From Olsenella_L sp051876355 (GTDB lineage: Bacteria; Actinomycetota; Coriobacteriia; Coriobacteriales; Atopobiaceae), in contig JBJEHU010000035.1 in the NCBI GenBank assembly GCA_051876355.1, positions 1 through 8,670 on the forward strand: a DNA stretch of 8,670 nucleotides, given 5' to 3'. Positions 1 to 5,711 of this stretch are shown piece after piece. Below the pieces are notes generated by a model that did no database searches, was not told the DNA's origin, and was given only the letters and a program-made list of their open reading frames with translations. Both the position numbers and the translations under genes were made by a program. How positions within the stretch are numbered: the first letter of the stretch is position 1; each line of letters begins with the position of its first letter.

Positions 1-44
1 AGACGGCCAACGAGGTCTATCGGGAGATGTTGCACTCAGCTTGA
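1..44 (+). CDS. C-terminal end of a gene cut by the window edge, probably an ABC exporter ATPase/permease
   Basis: An open frame reads from the window edge to a TGA at 42-44, ending T-A-N-E-V-Y-R-E-M-L-H-S-A. The ending A-N-E-V-Y-R-E resembles the extreme C-terminus of half-size ABC exporters (LmrA/MdlB type), which often finish with a segment like ATNEVYRE followed by a short tail. Only 14 codons including the stop are visible and no domain can be seen, so the call rests on this short tail alone. The gene would run convergently with the phosphoesterase gene that follows, with 29 bases between the two stop codons. Confidence 0.45.
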   Translation, partial: TANEVYREMLHSA

Positions 45-73
45 CAATCCGCCATATAAAAGTATGCCGTTGT

Positions 74-649
74 CTATTCTGCCTCGAGCAGGCAGTGCTT
101 GAACACGCCGCTCTCATAGATTCCGTAGCTATGAGTCCCATCCTTGGGGATGCCGACGGAGCCTGGATTGAAGCAGAGGATGTCGGGGTTGCCAGAGGCG
201 GGCTCCAAGACCTTCTTATGCGTGTGTCCATAGACCAAGGCAGAGCCTTTGGGAAGTTCTGGGAGATGGTCCACTGAGTTGTGGATGCCGGGGCCCCAGA
301 CGTGGCCATGGGTGAAGAAGAGCTCCTGACCTTTGCTGTGGGTGATGGGGTTCTCTGCTTCTGGATCCCAGAGCACGTCGTAGTCTGCCATGCAGGGGAA
401 CTCCAAGACCATCTGGTCTACCTCTGCCTCGCAGTTGCCTCTGACAGCAATGACCTGATCCTTAATGCCGTTCAGCATCGCTATGACCTCTTTCGGCGCA
501 TAGTCCTCCGGCAGGTCATTTCTCGGTCCGTGATAGAGGAGGTCTCCCAGAAGAATCACTCGGTCCGGGCTCTCCTTCTCTATCTCGTCCATGAGGGAGC
601 GGCACCATCTCGCGGCACCGTGGATATCGGAAGCGATCAGGAGCTTCAT
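74..649 (-). CDS. yfcE: YfcE-type metallophosphoesterase (phosphodiesterase)
   Basis: A 191-residue protein of the YfcE branch of the calcineurin-like phosphoesterases. These are cytosolic Mn-dependent enzymes that hydrolyse artificial phosphodiesters; the natural substrate is not settled. All metal-binding motifs are present: D8-x-H10 near the N-terminus, G35-D36, G71-N72 in RGNCEAEVDQM, T-H114-G-H116 and the G-H142-T-H144 block, followed by NPGSVGIPK. Length and motif spacing match E. coli YfcE (about 184 residues), and the segment HGPRN/LPE/YAP is also YfcE-like. I chose the start at 649 because the product then begins MKLLIASDIHG as in the family, and a good Shine-Dalgarno (AGAGGAG) lies 5 bases upstream. 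An in-frame ATG 12 codons further up (685) lacks this support. It stands divergent to dnaK and has no evident functional link to it. Intact, no signal peptide. Confidence 0.9.
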   Translation of the reverse strand: MKLLIASDIHGAARWCRSLMDEIEKESPDRVILLGDLLYHGPRNDLPEDYAPKEVIAMLNGIKDQVIAVRGNCEAEVDQMVLEFPCMADYDVLWDPEAENPITHSKGQELFFTHGHVWGPGIHNSVDHLPELPKGSALVYGHTHKKVLEPASGNPDILCFNPGSVGIPKDGTHSYGIYESGVFKHCLLEAE

Positions 650-795
650 GGCTTCTCCTCTGCACTCGTTTGGTTCTTGCTGCATCTGATTGTAAGGCTA
701 GGGCTTCTGTCTTTTCCCAGCATGAGGGGCACATTGTCTCTGTGAGAAAGCATGCGTGAGCTGGTAATAGAAGTCTTTCAATGGCTGCTAGAAAA

Positions 796-820
796 AATCT
801 AATGTTTTGAGACTTAGATT
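796..820. promoter_or_regulatory. dnaK operator: HAIR-like palindrome in the promoter region
   Basis: The sequence shows AATCTAA (796-802), an 11-base spacer, then TTAGATT (814-820). The same 6-base arms with the same 11-base spacer recur before clpB. Written as 21 bases (798-818), the right half is ACTTAGA in both copies, with N7 between 7-base arms. This is the geometry of the actinobacterial HspR operator HAIR (CTTGAGT-N7-ACTCAAG), though only about 4 of 7 arm bases agree. The patch TATGTATAAG (820-829) directly downstream matches clpB at 9 of 10 bases and is the likely -10 region. I cannot place a confident -35. Binding by HspR is inferred from position, duplication and the nearby hspR gene. 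Confidence 0.7.
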
Positions 821-832
821 ATGTATAAGAAT

Positions 833-907
833 CGGATTGATGGGATATCATAGAGACTGTAAAGCAAAAGGAATGCGGCACAACGTGCAGAGGGCACGCA
901 ATCCGCA
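833..907 (+). promoter_or_regulatory. Structured dnaK leader with two competing pairings
   Basis: Just upstream of the dnaK Shine-Dalgarno, CGTGC (884-888) pairs with GCACG (894-898) around a 5-base loop. TGCGG (874-878) with CCGCA (903-907) can extend this stem across an internal loop. Alternatively CGGATTG (833-839) pairs perfectly with CAATCCG (899-905), which excludes the TGCGG/CCGCA stem. The ribosome-binding site (911-919) lies just outside both folds. A role in translation control is speculative. Confidence 0.3.
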
Positions 908-926
908 GCGAAGGAAGGACTAGACC

Positions 927-2846
927 ATGGGAAAGATTCTGGGAATCGACCTTGGTACAACCAACTCGGCTATGGCCGTTCTTGAGGGCGGCGAGCCGAC
1001 CATTATCGTTAATGCCGAGGGCGATCGTACAACGCCGTCTGTTGTCGGCTTCCGCAATGACGGAGACCGCATCGTCGGCAAGGCAGCAAAGAACCAGGCT
1101 GTCACCAACCCGAAGAACACTGTCTTCTCTATCAAGCGTTTCATGGGCCGTCGCTACGACGAGGTCGGCTCTGAGCTGAAGACGGTGCCTTACACCGTGA
1201 AGAGCGGCACCGGCGGACGTGCTGTCGTCGAGATCGACGGCGAGGACTACACGCCGGAGCAGATTTCCGCAATGATCCTCTCGAAGATGAAGGCAGACGC
1301 TGAGAAGTATCTCGGCGAGCCGGTCACCGAGGCCGTCATCACGGTCCCTGCGTACTTCAATGATGCACAGCGCCAGGCAACGAAGGATGCAGGCAAGATT
1401 GCAGGCCTCGACGTCAAGCGTATCGTGAACGAGCCGACGGCAGCTGCCCTTGCCTACGGCCTCGACAAGAAGAATGTCGACCAGAAGGTGCTTGTCTTCG
1501 ACCTGGGCGGCGGCACGTTCGATGTCTCGCTGCTTGACCTTGCAGACGGCGTCGTCGAGGTTCTCGCCACGAACGGCGACAACCACCTCGGTGGCGATGA
1601 CTGGGACCAGCGCATCATCGACTGGTGTGCAGAGAAGTTCGAGAAGGAGAACGGCATCGACCTGCGCAAGGACCCGATGGCACTGCAGCGCCTGAAGGAG
1701 GCCTGCGAGAACGCGAAGAAGGAGCTGTCCTCTGCACAGCAGGCACAGATCAACCTTCCGTTCATCACGGCTGATGCCAATGGCCCGAAGCACCTTGACT
1801 ACACGCTTACCCGCGCCGAGTTCGAGCGCATCACGCGCGACCTGCTCGACCGCTGCAAGCAGCCTGTGACGAAGGCTCTCCGCGACGCTAACCTCCAGAT
1901 CTCCCAGGTCGATGAGGTCATCCTCGTCGGCGGCTCCAGCCGTATGCCGGCTGTCCAGGAGCTCGTGAAGCAGATGACGGGCAAGCAGCCGAACATGTCC
2001 GTGAACCCGGATGAGGTTGTCGCTGATGGCGCAGCTGTCCAGGGCGGCGTCCTTACCGGCGATGTCAATGGCATCCTGCTTCTCGATGTCACCCCGCTTT
2101 CCCTTGGTGTCGAGACCATGGGTGGCGTGATGACGAAGATGATTGACCGCAACACGACGATCCCGACCTCCAAGACCGAGGTCTACTCCACGGCAGCAGA
2201 CAACCAGACGTCCGTCGAGATCAATGTCCTCCAGGGCGAGCGTGAGATGGCACGCGACAACAAGTCGCTCGGCAAGTTCCAGCTCACCGGCATTCCTCTG
2301 GCACCGCGTGGCGTCCCTCAGATCGAGGTCACGTTCGATATCGATGCCAACGGTATCGTGAAGGTCACGGCAAAGGACAAGGGCACCGGCAAGTCCCAGC
2401 AGATCACGATCTCTGGCTCCACGGCACTCTCCGACGACGAAGTCGACCGCATGGTCAAGGACGCAGAGTCCCACGCCGAAGAGGACAAGAAGCACAAGGA
2501 CGAGATCGAGGTCAGGAACCAGACTGACTCTCTTGCCTATAGCACGGAGCAGACGCTCAAGGACCTCGGCGACAAGGTGCCTGCTGACATGAAGAAGCAG
2601 GTCGAAGACGCTGTGGCAGAGGCCAAGAAGGCACTCGACGGCACCGATATCGATGCTATCAAGGCCGCAGGCGAGAAGCTCCAGGACGTGGGCCACAAGC
2701 TCGCGGAGATCGTGTACTCCACGACCAATGCCCAGACCGCTGGCGGCGCAGCTGACGCAGGCGCACAGCAGCAGTCCGGCTCTTCTGACGACGTCGTCGA
2801 TGCTGACTACGAGGTCGTCGACGACGACAAGAAGAAGTCCGAGTAG
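927..2846 (+). CDS. dnaK: Chaperone protein DnaK (Hsp70)
   Basis: A 639-residue cytosolic Hsp70 that binds exposed hydrophobic segments in an ATP cycle driven by the J-protein and GrpE. The ATPase domain carries GIDLGTTNS (6-14), the phosphate-2 motif D192-LGGGTFD with T197 in the autophosphorylation position, and the NEPTAAALAYG helix. The interdomain linker ILLLD is at 383-387, followed by the TPLSLG start of the peptide-binding beta domain. An alpha lid ends in a Gln/Ala/Gly-rich, then acidic tail (DADYEVVDDD). The start is clear: AAGGAAGGA lies 7 bases upstream, and the product begins MGKILGIDLG. Unusually for a Gram-positive, residues about 75-97 hold an insert that B. subtilis and M. 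tuberculosis DnaK lack. It is the first gene of the operon and sits downstream of a HAIR-like operator. In Streptomyces DnaK is also the co-repressor of HspR. Confidence 0.98.
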   Translation: MGKILGIDLGTTNSAMAVLEGGEPTIIVNAEGDRTTPSVVGFRNDGDRIVGKAAKNQAVTNPKNTVFSIKRFMGRRYDEVGSELKTVPYTVKSGTGGRAVVEIDGEDYTPEQISAMILSKMKADAEKYLGEPVTEAVITVPAYFNDAQRQATKDAGKIAGLDVKRIVNEPTAAALAYGLDKKNVDQKVLVFDLGGGTFDVSLLDLADGVVEVLATNGDNHLGGDDWDQRIIDWCAEKFEKENGIDLRKDPMALQRLKEACENAKKELSSAQQAQINLPFITADANGPKHLDYTLTRAEFERITRDLLDRCKQPVTKALRDANLQISQVDEVILVGGSSRMPAVQELVKQMTGKQPNMSVNPDEVVADGAAVQGGVLTGDVNGILLLDVTPLSLGVETMGGVMTKMIDRNTTIPTSKTEVYSTAADNQTSVEINVLQGEREMARDNKSLGKFQLTGIPLAPRGVPQIEVTFDIDANGIVKVTAKDKGTGKSQQITISGSTALSDDEVDRMVKDAESHAEEDKKHKDEIEVRNQTDSLAYSTEQTLKDLGDKVPADMKKQVEDAVAEAKKALDGTDIDAIKAAGEKLQDVGHKLAEIVYSTTNAQTAGGAADAGAQQQSGSSDDVVDADYEVVDDDKKKSE

Positions 2847-2864
2847 GTCTTATAGCAGCTACAA

Positions 2865-2913
2865 GGGGAGCGCAGCAGCTTTCGGGCTGCTGCGCCTTCC
2901 CAGCCTTGGAAGG
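2865..2913 (+). promoter_or_regulatory. dnaK-grpE intergenic hairpin, mutually exclusive with a hairpin covering the grpE ribosome-binding site
   Basis: GCGCAGCAGC (2870-2879) pairs perfectly with GCTGCTGCGC (2886-2895) around a 6-base loop. It can lengthen by pairing GGGGA (2865-2869) with TTCCC (2897-2901) across one bulged C. There is no T run, so it is not a plain terminator. The same 3' bases can instead form CCTTCC (2895-2900) with GGAAGG (2908-2913), whose right arm is part of the grpE Shine-Dalgarno. Only one of the two folds can be complete at a time. This could tune grpE relative to dnaK, or mark an mRNA processing or stabilising site. Confidence 0.5.
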
Positions 2914-2921
2914 AGGGCGAC

Positions 2922-3656
2922 GTGAAGGTGCCCATCGATAGCGATGAGAAGAACCAGACTCCTGAGAAGGGTGCATCCGATGCTGCCCAGAAGACCGACA
3001 CATCGGGCATGACCGAGCAGGAGATGATCGAGGCTGCCATCAAGGCAGGGGAGCAGGCAGCGGCAGACGACCTCAAGAAGGATGCCGACAAGCTTGCCTC
3101 CGAGCGTGATGAGTATGCCAAGAAGCTCGACGCGGCAGAGGATGCCCAGAAGAAGGCAGAGGATGCCGCAAAGGATGCCCAGGACAAGTACCTGAGGCTC
3201 CAGGCAGAGTGGCAGAACTTCAGGAAGAGGACAGAGCAGGAGCGCACAAACGAGCGTGCCCGTGCAAACGAGCGTCTCGTCGAGAAGCTGCTTCCGGTCC
3301 TCGATGATATGGAGCGCGCCATCGAGCATGCGAAGAATACAGCCGGCGAGGATGCAAACCTCGCACAGTTCGCCGATGGCATCCAGGCGGTGCACACGAA
3401 GATGCTCGGCGTGCTTGGCGGCGAAGGGGTCGAGGTCATCGACCCGGCCGGCGAGCCGTTCGATCCTCTGACGCACCAGGCGGTAGGACGCGAGGAGAAC
3501 GCAGATGTCTATGAGGACACGGTCTCCCAGGTCTACCAGAAGGGCTACCGCATGGGTGGCAAGGTCATCCGCTCCGCAATGGTGACGGTCACCTACGGCG
3601 GGAAGAAGCGCCCGCAGGAGAAGAAGGATGGCGCGGCTGACAGCGCAAAGAAGTAA
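2922..3656 (+). CDS. grpE: GrpE, nucleotide exchange factor of DnaK
   Basis: A 244-residue GrpE, the homodimeric factor that releases ADP from DnaK and acts as its thermosensor. A charged, low-complexity N-terminus (about 1-50) leads into a long Lys/Glu/Ala-rich coiled coil (about 50-110) with the family core YLRLQAEWQNFRKRTEQER. It is followed by the four-helix-bundle segment LLPVLDDMERAI and the C-terminal beta wing. The wing has FDPLTHQAVGR (180-190) and the signature YRMGGKVIRSAMVTV (209-223). The start is GTG, chosen because AAGGAGGG lies 4 bases upstream; no ATG fits as well. The protein is longer than E. coli GrpE (197 residues), mostly through its N-terminal extension and a Lys-rich tail. 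It lies 75 bases after dnaK in the same direction. Its ribosome-binding site can be partly sequestered in a hairpin. Confidence 0.96.
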   Translation: MKVPIDSDEKNQTPEKGASDAAQKTDTSGMTEQEMIEAAIKAGEQAAADDLKKDADKLASERDEYAKKLDAAEDAQKKAEDAAKDAQDKYLRLQAEWQNFRKRTEQERTNERARANERLVEKLLPVLDDMERAIEHAKNTAGEDANLAQFADGIQAVHTKMLGVLGGEGVEVIDPAGEPFDPLTHQAVGREENADVYEDTVSQVYQKGYRMGGKVIRSAMVTVTYGGKKRPQEKKDGAADSAKK

Positions 3657-3670
3657 GCCACACCAGATGC

Positions 3671-3698
3671 GCGCCCGGGCCAATCACGGTTCGGGCGC
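3671..3698 (+). terminator. grpE-dnaJ intergenic hairpin (weak or leaky terminator)
   Basis: GCGCCCGGGCC (3671-3681) pairs with GGTTCGGGCGC (3688-3698) around the loop AATCAC. This gives 11 pairs, two of them G-T. It is followed by TTGTCT, a poor T tract, so partial termination or mRNA end protection is more likely than a full stop. The downstream dnaJ and hspR have no visible promoter of their own and probably depend on readthrough. Confidence 0.5.
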
Positions 3699-3735
3699 TT
3701 GTCTATGAGAAGAGAAGAAGGGGGCGAGAAGCTTT

Positions 3736-4710
3736 ATGGCTGACAAGAGAAACTTCTACGACGTGCTGGGCGTAAAGCGTGACGCCACCCAGGACGAGAT
3801 CAAGAAGGCGTTCAGGAAGCTCGCCGTGAAGTACCACCCGGACAACGGCGGCGACGAGCAGAAGTTCAAGGAGCTCTCGGAGGCCTATGAGACGCTGTCG
3901 AATCCGGACAAGCGCCGCGAGTATGACCAGCTCCTGATGTTCGGCGGCATTCCGGGTGCCGACTTCGGCGGCTCGGGCGGACGCAACAGGACGTATACGT
4001 ATACGACGAACGGCCAGGGCGTCGACTGGGGCGATATCTTCGACAACATCCGTTCGGGAGACGGAGCCTTCAATGGCTTCGACTTCTCGACGATCTTCGG
4101 CGGGGGCGCAGGCGGTGCACGCCGCGAGCCCAGGCCCCAGAAGGGTGGAGACCTCACGGCCACGATTGAGGTGCCGTTCGACGATGCCTTGAAGGGTGCT
4201 ACCCGCAAGGTCTCCTACACGATCCCCTCGACGGGAGAGAAGCAGACCATCACGGTCAAGATCCCGGCAGGCGCGGTTGACGGCGGCAAGCTCCGCTACC
4301 GCGGGCGTGGCGACTATGGCTACGGCGGCGGCGAGCGCGGCGATTTCGTTATCACGACCCGCGTGCAGGAGCATCCGCTCTTCAAGCGTGACGGTGCCGA
4401 CATCCACATGGAGCTTCCGGTGAGCTTCTATGAGGCGGCACTGGGCTCCGTCGTCGATGTGCCGACGCCTGGTGGCGAGACCGTGCGTCTCAAGGTCCCG
4501 GCAGGATCTCAGGATGGCAAGACGTTCCGCTTCCGTGATCTCGGTGCTCCCGATGTGAAGCACAAGGGACAGAAGGGCGCCCTCTACGTCACGATCAGGA
4601 TTGCCGTGCCGCGCAAGCTCACGCAGAAGGAGCGCGAGGCACTCCAGGCCCTGAAGGACGCAGATACCCGCGACTACAGAAAGGATGCGGAGCGCTATGG
4701 CTCGCAGTGA
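3736..4710 (+). CDS. dnaJ: J-domain co-chaperone without zinc finger (class B DnaJ, CbpA-like)
   Basis: A 324-residue J-protein that delivers substrates to DnaK and stimulates its ATPase. The J domain spans about residues 6-65 with the essential H34-P35-D36 and the KFKELSEAYETLS helix. A Gly/Phe-rich region follows (about 68-130, with DIFDNI and FSTIFGGG), then two beta-sandwich C-terminal domains (about 137-205 and 215-295) with the family cores KIPAGAVDGGKLRYRG and KVPAGSQDGKTFRFRDLG. There is no CxxCxGxG repeat and no cysteine at all, so this is a class B protein rather than the zinc-binding class A DnaJ common in dnaK operons. The start is typical of the family (MADKRNFYDVLGV). The best Shine-Dalgarno, AAGGGGG, lies 11 bases upstream, rather far. 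Its stop overlaps the hspR start, which suggests translational coupling. Confidence 0.94.
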   Translation: MADKRNFYDVLGVKRDATQDEIKKAFRKLAVKYHPDNGGDEQKFKELSEAYETLSNPDKRREYDQLLMFGGIPGADFGGSGGRNRTYTYTTNGQGVDWGDIFDNIRSGDGAFNGFDFSTIFGGGAGGARREPRPQKGGDLTATIEVPFDDALKGATRKVSYTIPSTGEKQTITVKIPAGAVDGGKLRYRGRGDYGYGGGERGDFVITTRVQEHPLFKRDGADIHMELPVSFYEAALGSVVDVPTPGGETVRLKVPAGSQDGKTFRFRDLGAPDVKHKGQKGALYVTIRIAVPRKLTQKEREALQALKDADTRDYRKDAERYGSQ

Positions 4711-5152
4711 CGACCGGACAGGGAAGAACAAGCCGCTCTACATGATCAGCGTAGCCGCAGAGCTCACGGGCATGCATCCGCAGACGCTGCGTGTCTATGA
4801 GCAGAAGGGACTCGTGACGCCGGGACGCTCGAGGGGCAATACCCGCCTCTACTCCCAGGCAGACATCGAGCGTCTGAACCTCATTGCGAAGCTCACAGAT
4901 GAAGGCATCAACCTTGCCGGCGTCATCCGCATCCTCGATATGCGCGAGGTTGCAGACAAGCGCAACAAGGAGATAGACGAGCTCAGGGAACGTGTGCGCG
5001 AGCTCGAGGACGAAGTCCACGAGCTCCGCATGCGCGAGAAGATTGTCGCCCTCACTCCCTACAAGGGACAGACCGCAGAGCAGGTCATGCGCGGCCTCCT
5101 CTCCTCGGGGTCTGAGGCGGAGGACGACGTCGATGAAGACCGGGACGTCTAG
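4697..5152 (+). CDS. hspR: HspR, MerR-family heat-shock repressor
   Basis: A 151-residue MerR-type regulator closely resembling actinobacterial HspR. The winged helix-turn-helix spans about residues 14-55: MISVAAELTGMHPQTLRVYE, then KGLVTPGRSRGNTRLYS. The HspR-typical LTDEGINLAGVIRIL follows at 66-80, with a charged dimerisation coiled coil at about 84-113. HspR represses dnaK operons and clpB, in Streptomyces together with DnaK. I prefer ATG 4697 because GGAG lies 4 bases upstream. The in-frame ATG at 4685 adds MRSA but has its purine tract directly abutting the codon. The gene overlaps dnaJ by 14 bases. The C-terminus is unusual: M. tuberculosis HspR ends in a basic VVWKPRR motif. Here IVALTPYKGQ is followed by an acidic tail of Asp/Glu and the last codons fall in a 59-base direct repeat. 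Confidence 0.93.
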   Translation: MARSDDRTGKNKPLYMISVAAELTGMHPQTLRVYEQKGLVTPGRSRGNTRLYSQADIERLNLIAKLTDEGINLAGVIRILDMREVADKRNKEIDELRERVRELEDEVHELRMREKIVALTPYKGQTAEQVMRGLLSSGSEAEDDVDEDRDV

Positions 5153-5204
5153 GAACAACTGCATACGAGCGTGCTTGGAAGGCAGCCTTCGGGCTGCCTT
5201 CCTT
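5146..5204 (+). repeat. 59-base direct repeat, copy 1 (end of hspR plus terminator)
   Basis: This segment runs from CGTCTAGGAACAAC to CTGCCTTCCTT and is identical to 5592-5650. It includes the last bases of hspR (GTC TAG) and a 28-base hairpin region. The identity stops sharply on the left (A5145 against G5591). On the right, weaker similarity continues: 5201-5223 matches 5667-5689 at 18 of 23 bases after a 20-base insertion in copy 2. Confidence 0.95.
5177..5204 (+). terminator. hspR terminator hairpin with UUCG tetraloop
   Basis: GGAAGGCAGCC (5177-5187) pairs perfectly with GGCTGCCTTCC (5192-5202) around TTCG, closed by C-G, the extra-stable cUUCGg loop. The stem has 11 pairs, but only TT follows before ATCCC, so the T tract is short. 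It lies 24 bases after the hspR stop and is the likely end of the dnaK-grpE-dnaJ-hspR transcript. Confidence 0.7.
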
Positions 5205-5279
5205 ATCCCATCTATCGCCATTGCATTGCAGAGAGGCTGGCTGACATTTGACCGCTCCGAAGTGGTGTAAGCATAACGG

Positions 5280-5341
5280 CTGCAAAACCTTCGGGTTTGC
5301 AGGGGGCGTGTTCCGGAGACGGGATGCGCTCCAGTTTTTTT
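5280..5341 (+). other. Second UUCG hairpin followed by a weak stem and T7 tract
   Basis: CTGCAAAACC (5280-5289), the loop TTCG and GGTTTGCAG (5294-5302) form a stem of 9 pairs with one bulged A. Downstream, GGAG (5315-5318) can pair with CTCC (5329-5332), and a run of seven T follows at 5335-5341. Together these could act as a terminator for transcripts reading out of hspR, or be the remains of an interspersed palindromic element. I recognise no known RNA family here. Confidence 0.35.
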
Positions 5342-5397
5342 AGCTTGCTCTGGACAGCCTGCTTGCCCGCGCCATCCCAGGTTCCAAAGCGAAGAGC

Positions 5398-5598
5398 ATG
5401 AAGGAGCTGAAGACAGAGATGCTGACCATGAGCGACTATATGAAGCAGCGCGGCATCACCGAAGAGGATATGCGGGAAGCCGAAAGGCGTACCCAGGCTC
5501 ATATCGATGCCTATAACTGTCGTGAGGCATGCAAGGAGCGTCGCACGACGCAGGCACAGACGGCTGATGATGACTCCTGTAAAGAACAGGGCGTCTAG
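5398..5598 (+). pseudogene. Decayed N-terminal part of an XRE/HigA-type antitoxin-like HTH gene
   Basis: The 66-codon frame reads MLTMSDYMKQRGITEEDM, then EAERRTQAHIDAYNCREACKERR. This resembles the N-terminus of solo XRE antitoxins of the HigA kind, in which a short DYMxxRGI helix region precedes an LREARKxxxLTQxxLAxxLGV helix-turn-helix. Here expected hydrophobic or basic positions are replaced (C for L, C for R, T for L twice), and the frame ends after TADDDSCKEQGV, before the second half of the HTH. In the +1 frame the sequence continues PVKNRASR, similar to the recognition helix (KNRVSR), which suggests a frameshift. The stop codon itself lies in direct repeat copy 2. Starts at 5398, 5419 or 5428 are possible; none has a strong ribosome-binding site. 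No partner toxin gene is visible. A short functional protein cannot be excluded. Confidence 0.5.
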
Positions 5599-5650
5599 GA
5601 ACAACTGCATACGAGCGTGCTTGGAAGGCAGCCTTCGGGCTGCCTTCCTT
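5592..5650 (+). repeat. 59-base direct repeat, copy 2
   Basis: This copy is identical to 5146-5204 over 59 bases. It supplies GTC TAG as the end of the short HTH-remnant frame, just as copy 1 ends hspR in the same phase. The two copies start 446 bases apart. Copy 2 is followed by a 20-base segment (5649-5668) absent from copy 1, after which similarity to the sequence after copy 1 resumes. Confidence 0.95.
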
Positions 5651-5669
5651 CGTAGGAGAGCAATCTCCT
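5623..5669 (+). terminator. Tandem hairpins before clpB: UUCG terminator copy plus a GCAA mini-hairpin
   Basis: GGAAGGCAGCC (5623-5633), TTCG and GGCTGCCTTCC (5638-5648) repeat the hspR terminator exactly. Directly after it, AGGAGA (5654-5659), the GNRA loop GCAA and TCTCCT (5664-5669) form a second perfect 6-pair stem. Neither is followed by a long T tract. They would insulate the clpB promoter from upstream transcription. Confidence 0.55.
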
Positions 5670-5711
5670 TATCCCTGCAATCGTCACTGACACTCCCGAT
5701 AGCTCTCAAAG

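Noticed and set aside
79..95. CTGCCT/AGGCAG stem as a terminator between the first two genes
   Set aside because: The 6-pair stem lies inside the end of the phosphoesterase coding sequence, and neither strand has a T tract next to it.
819..2696. A 625-codon open frame on the minus strand opposite dnaK
   Set aside because: It mirrors the dnaK codons in the complementary frame, a well-known artefact of GC-rich dnaK genes that has caused false annotations before. The product is Leu/Val/Asp/Arg-rich low-information sequence without a family match, and dnaK itself is complete.
4685..4696. Upstream ATG for hspR
   Set aside because: Its purine tract touches the start codon, and the following ATG at 4697 has properly spaced GGAG.
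3703..4731. Long minus-strand frame opposite dnaJ, and a similar one opposite the start of clpB (5752-6936)
   Set aside because: Both lie antisense to clear, full-length genes and have the same biased composition from third-position GC. They show no ribosome-binding site or recognisable domain.
5146..5650. Integrated element with the 59-base copies as attachment sites
   Set aside because: No integrase, tRNA target or mobility gene is present, and only about 390 bases lie between the copies. A plain duplication or recombination explains it better.
5212..5709. A 165-codon minus-strand frame across the hspR-clpB spacer
   Set aside because: It reads through the repeat hairpin and the antitoxin remnant in reverse. 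The same residue string arises from the other repeat copy at the end of hspR, so it is a by-product of the repeat. No family resemblance was seen.
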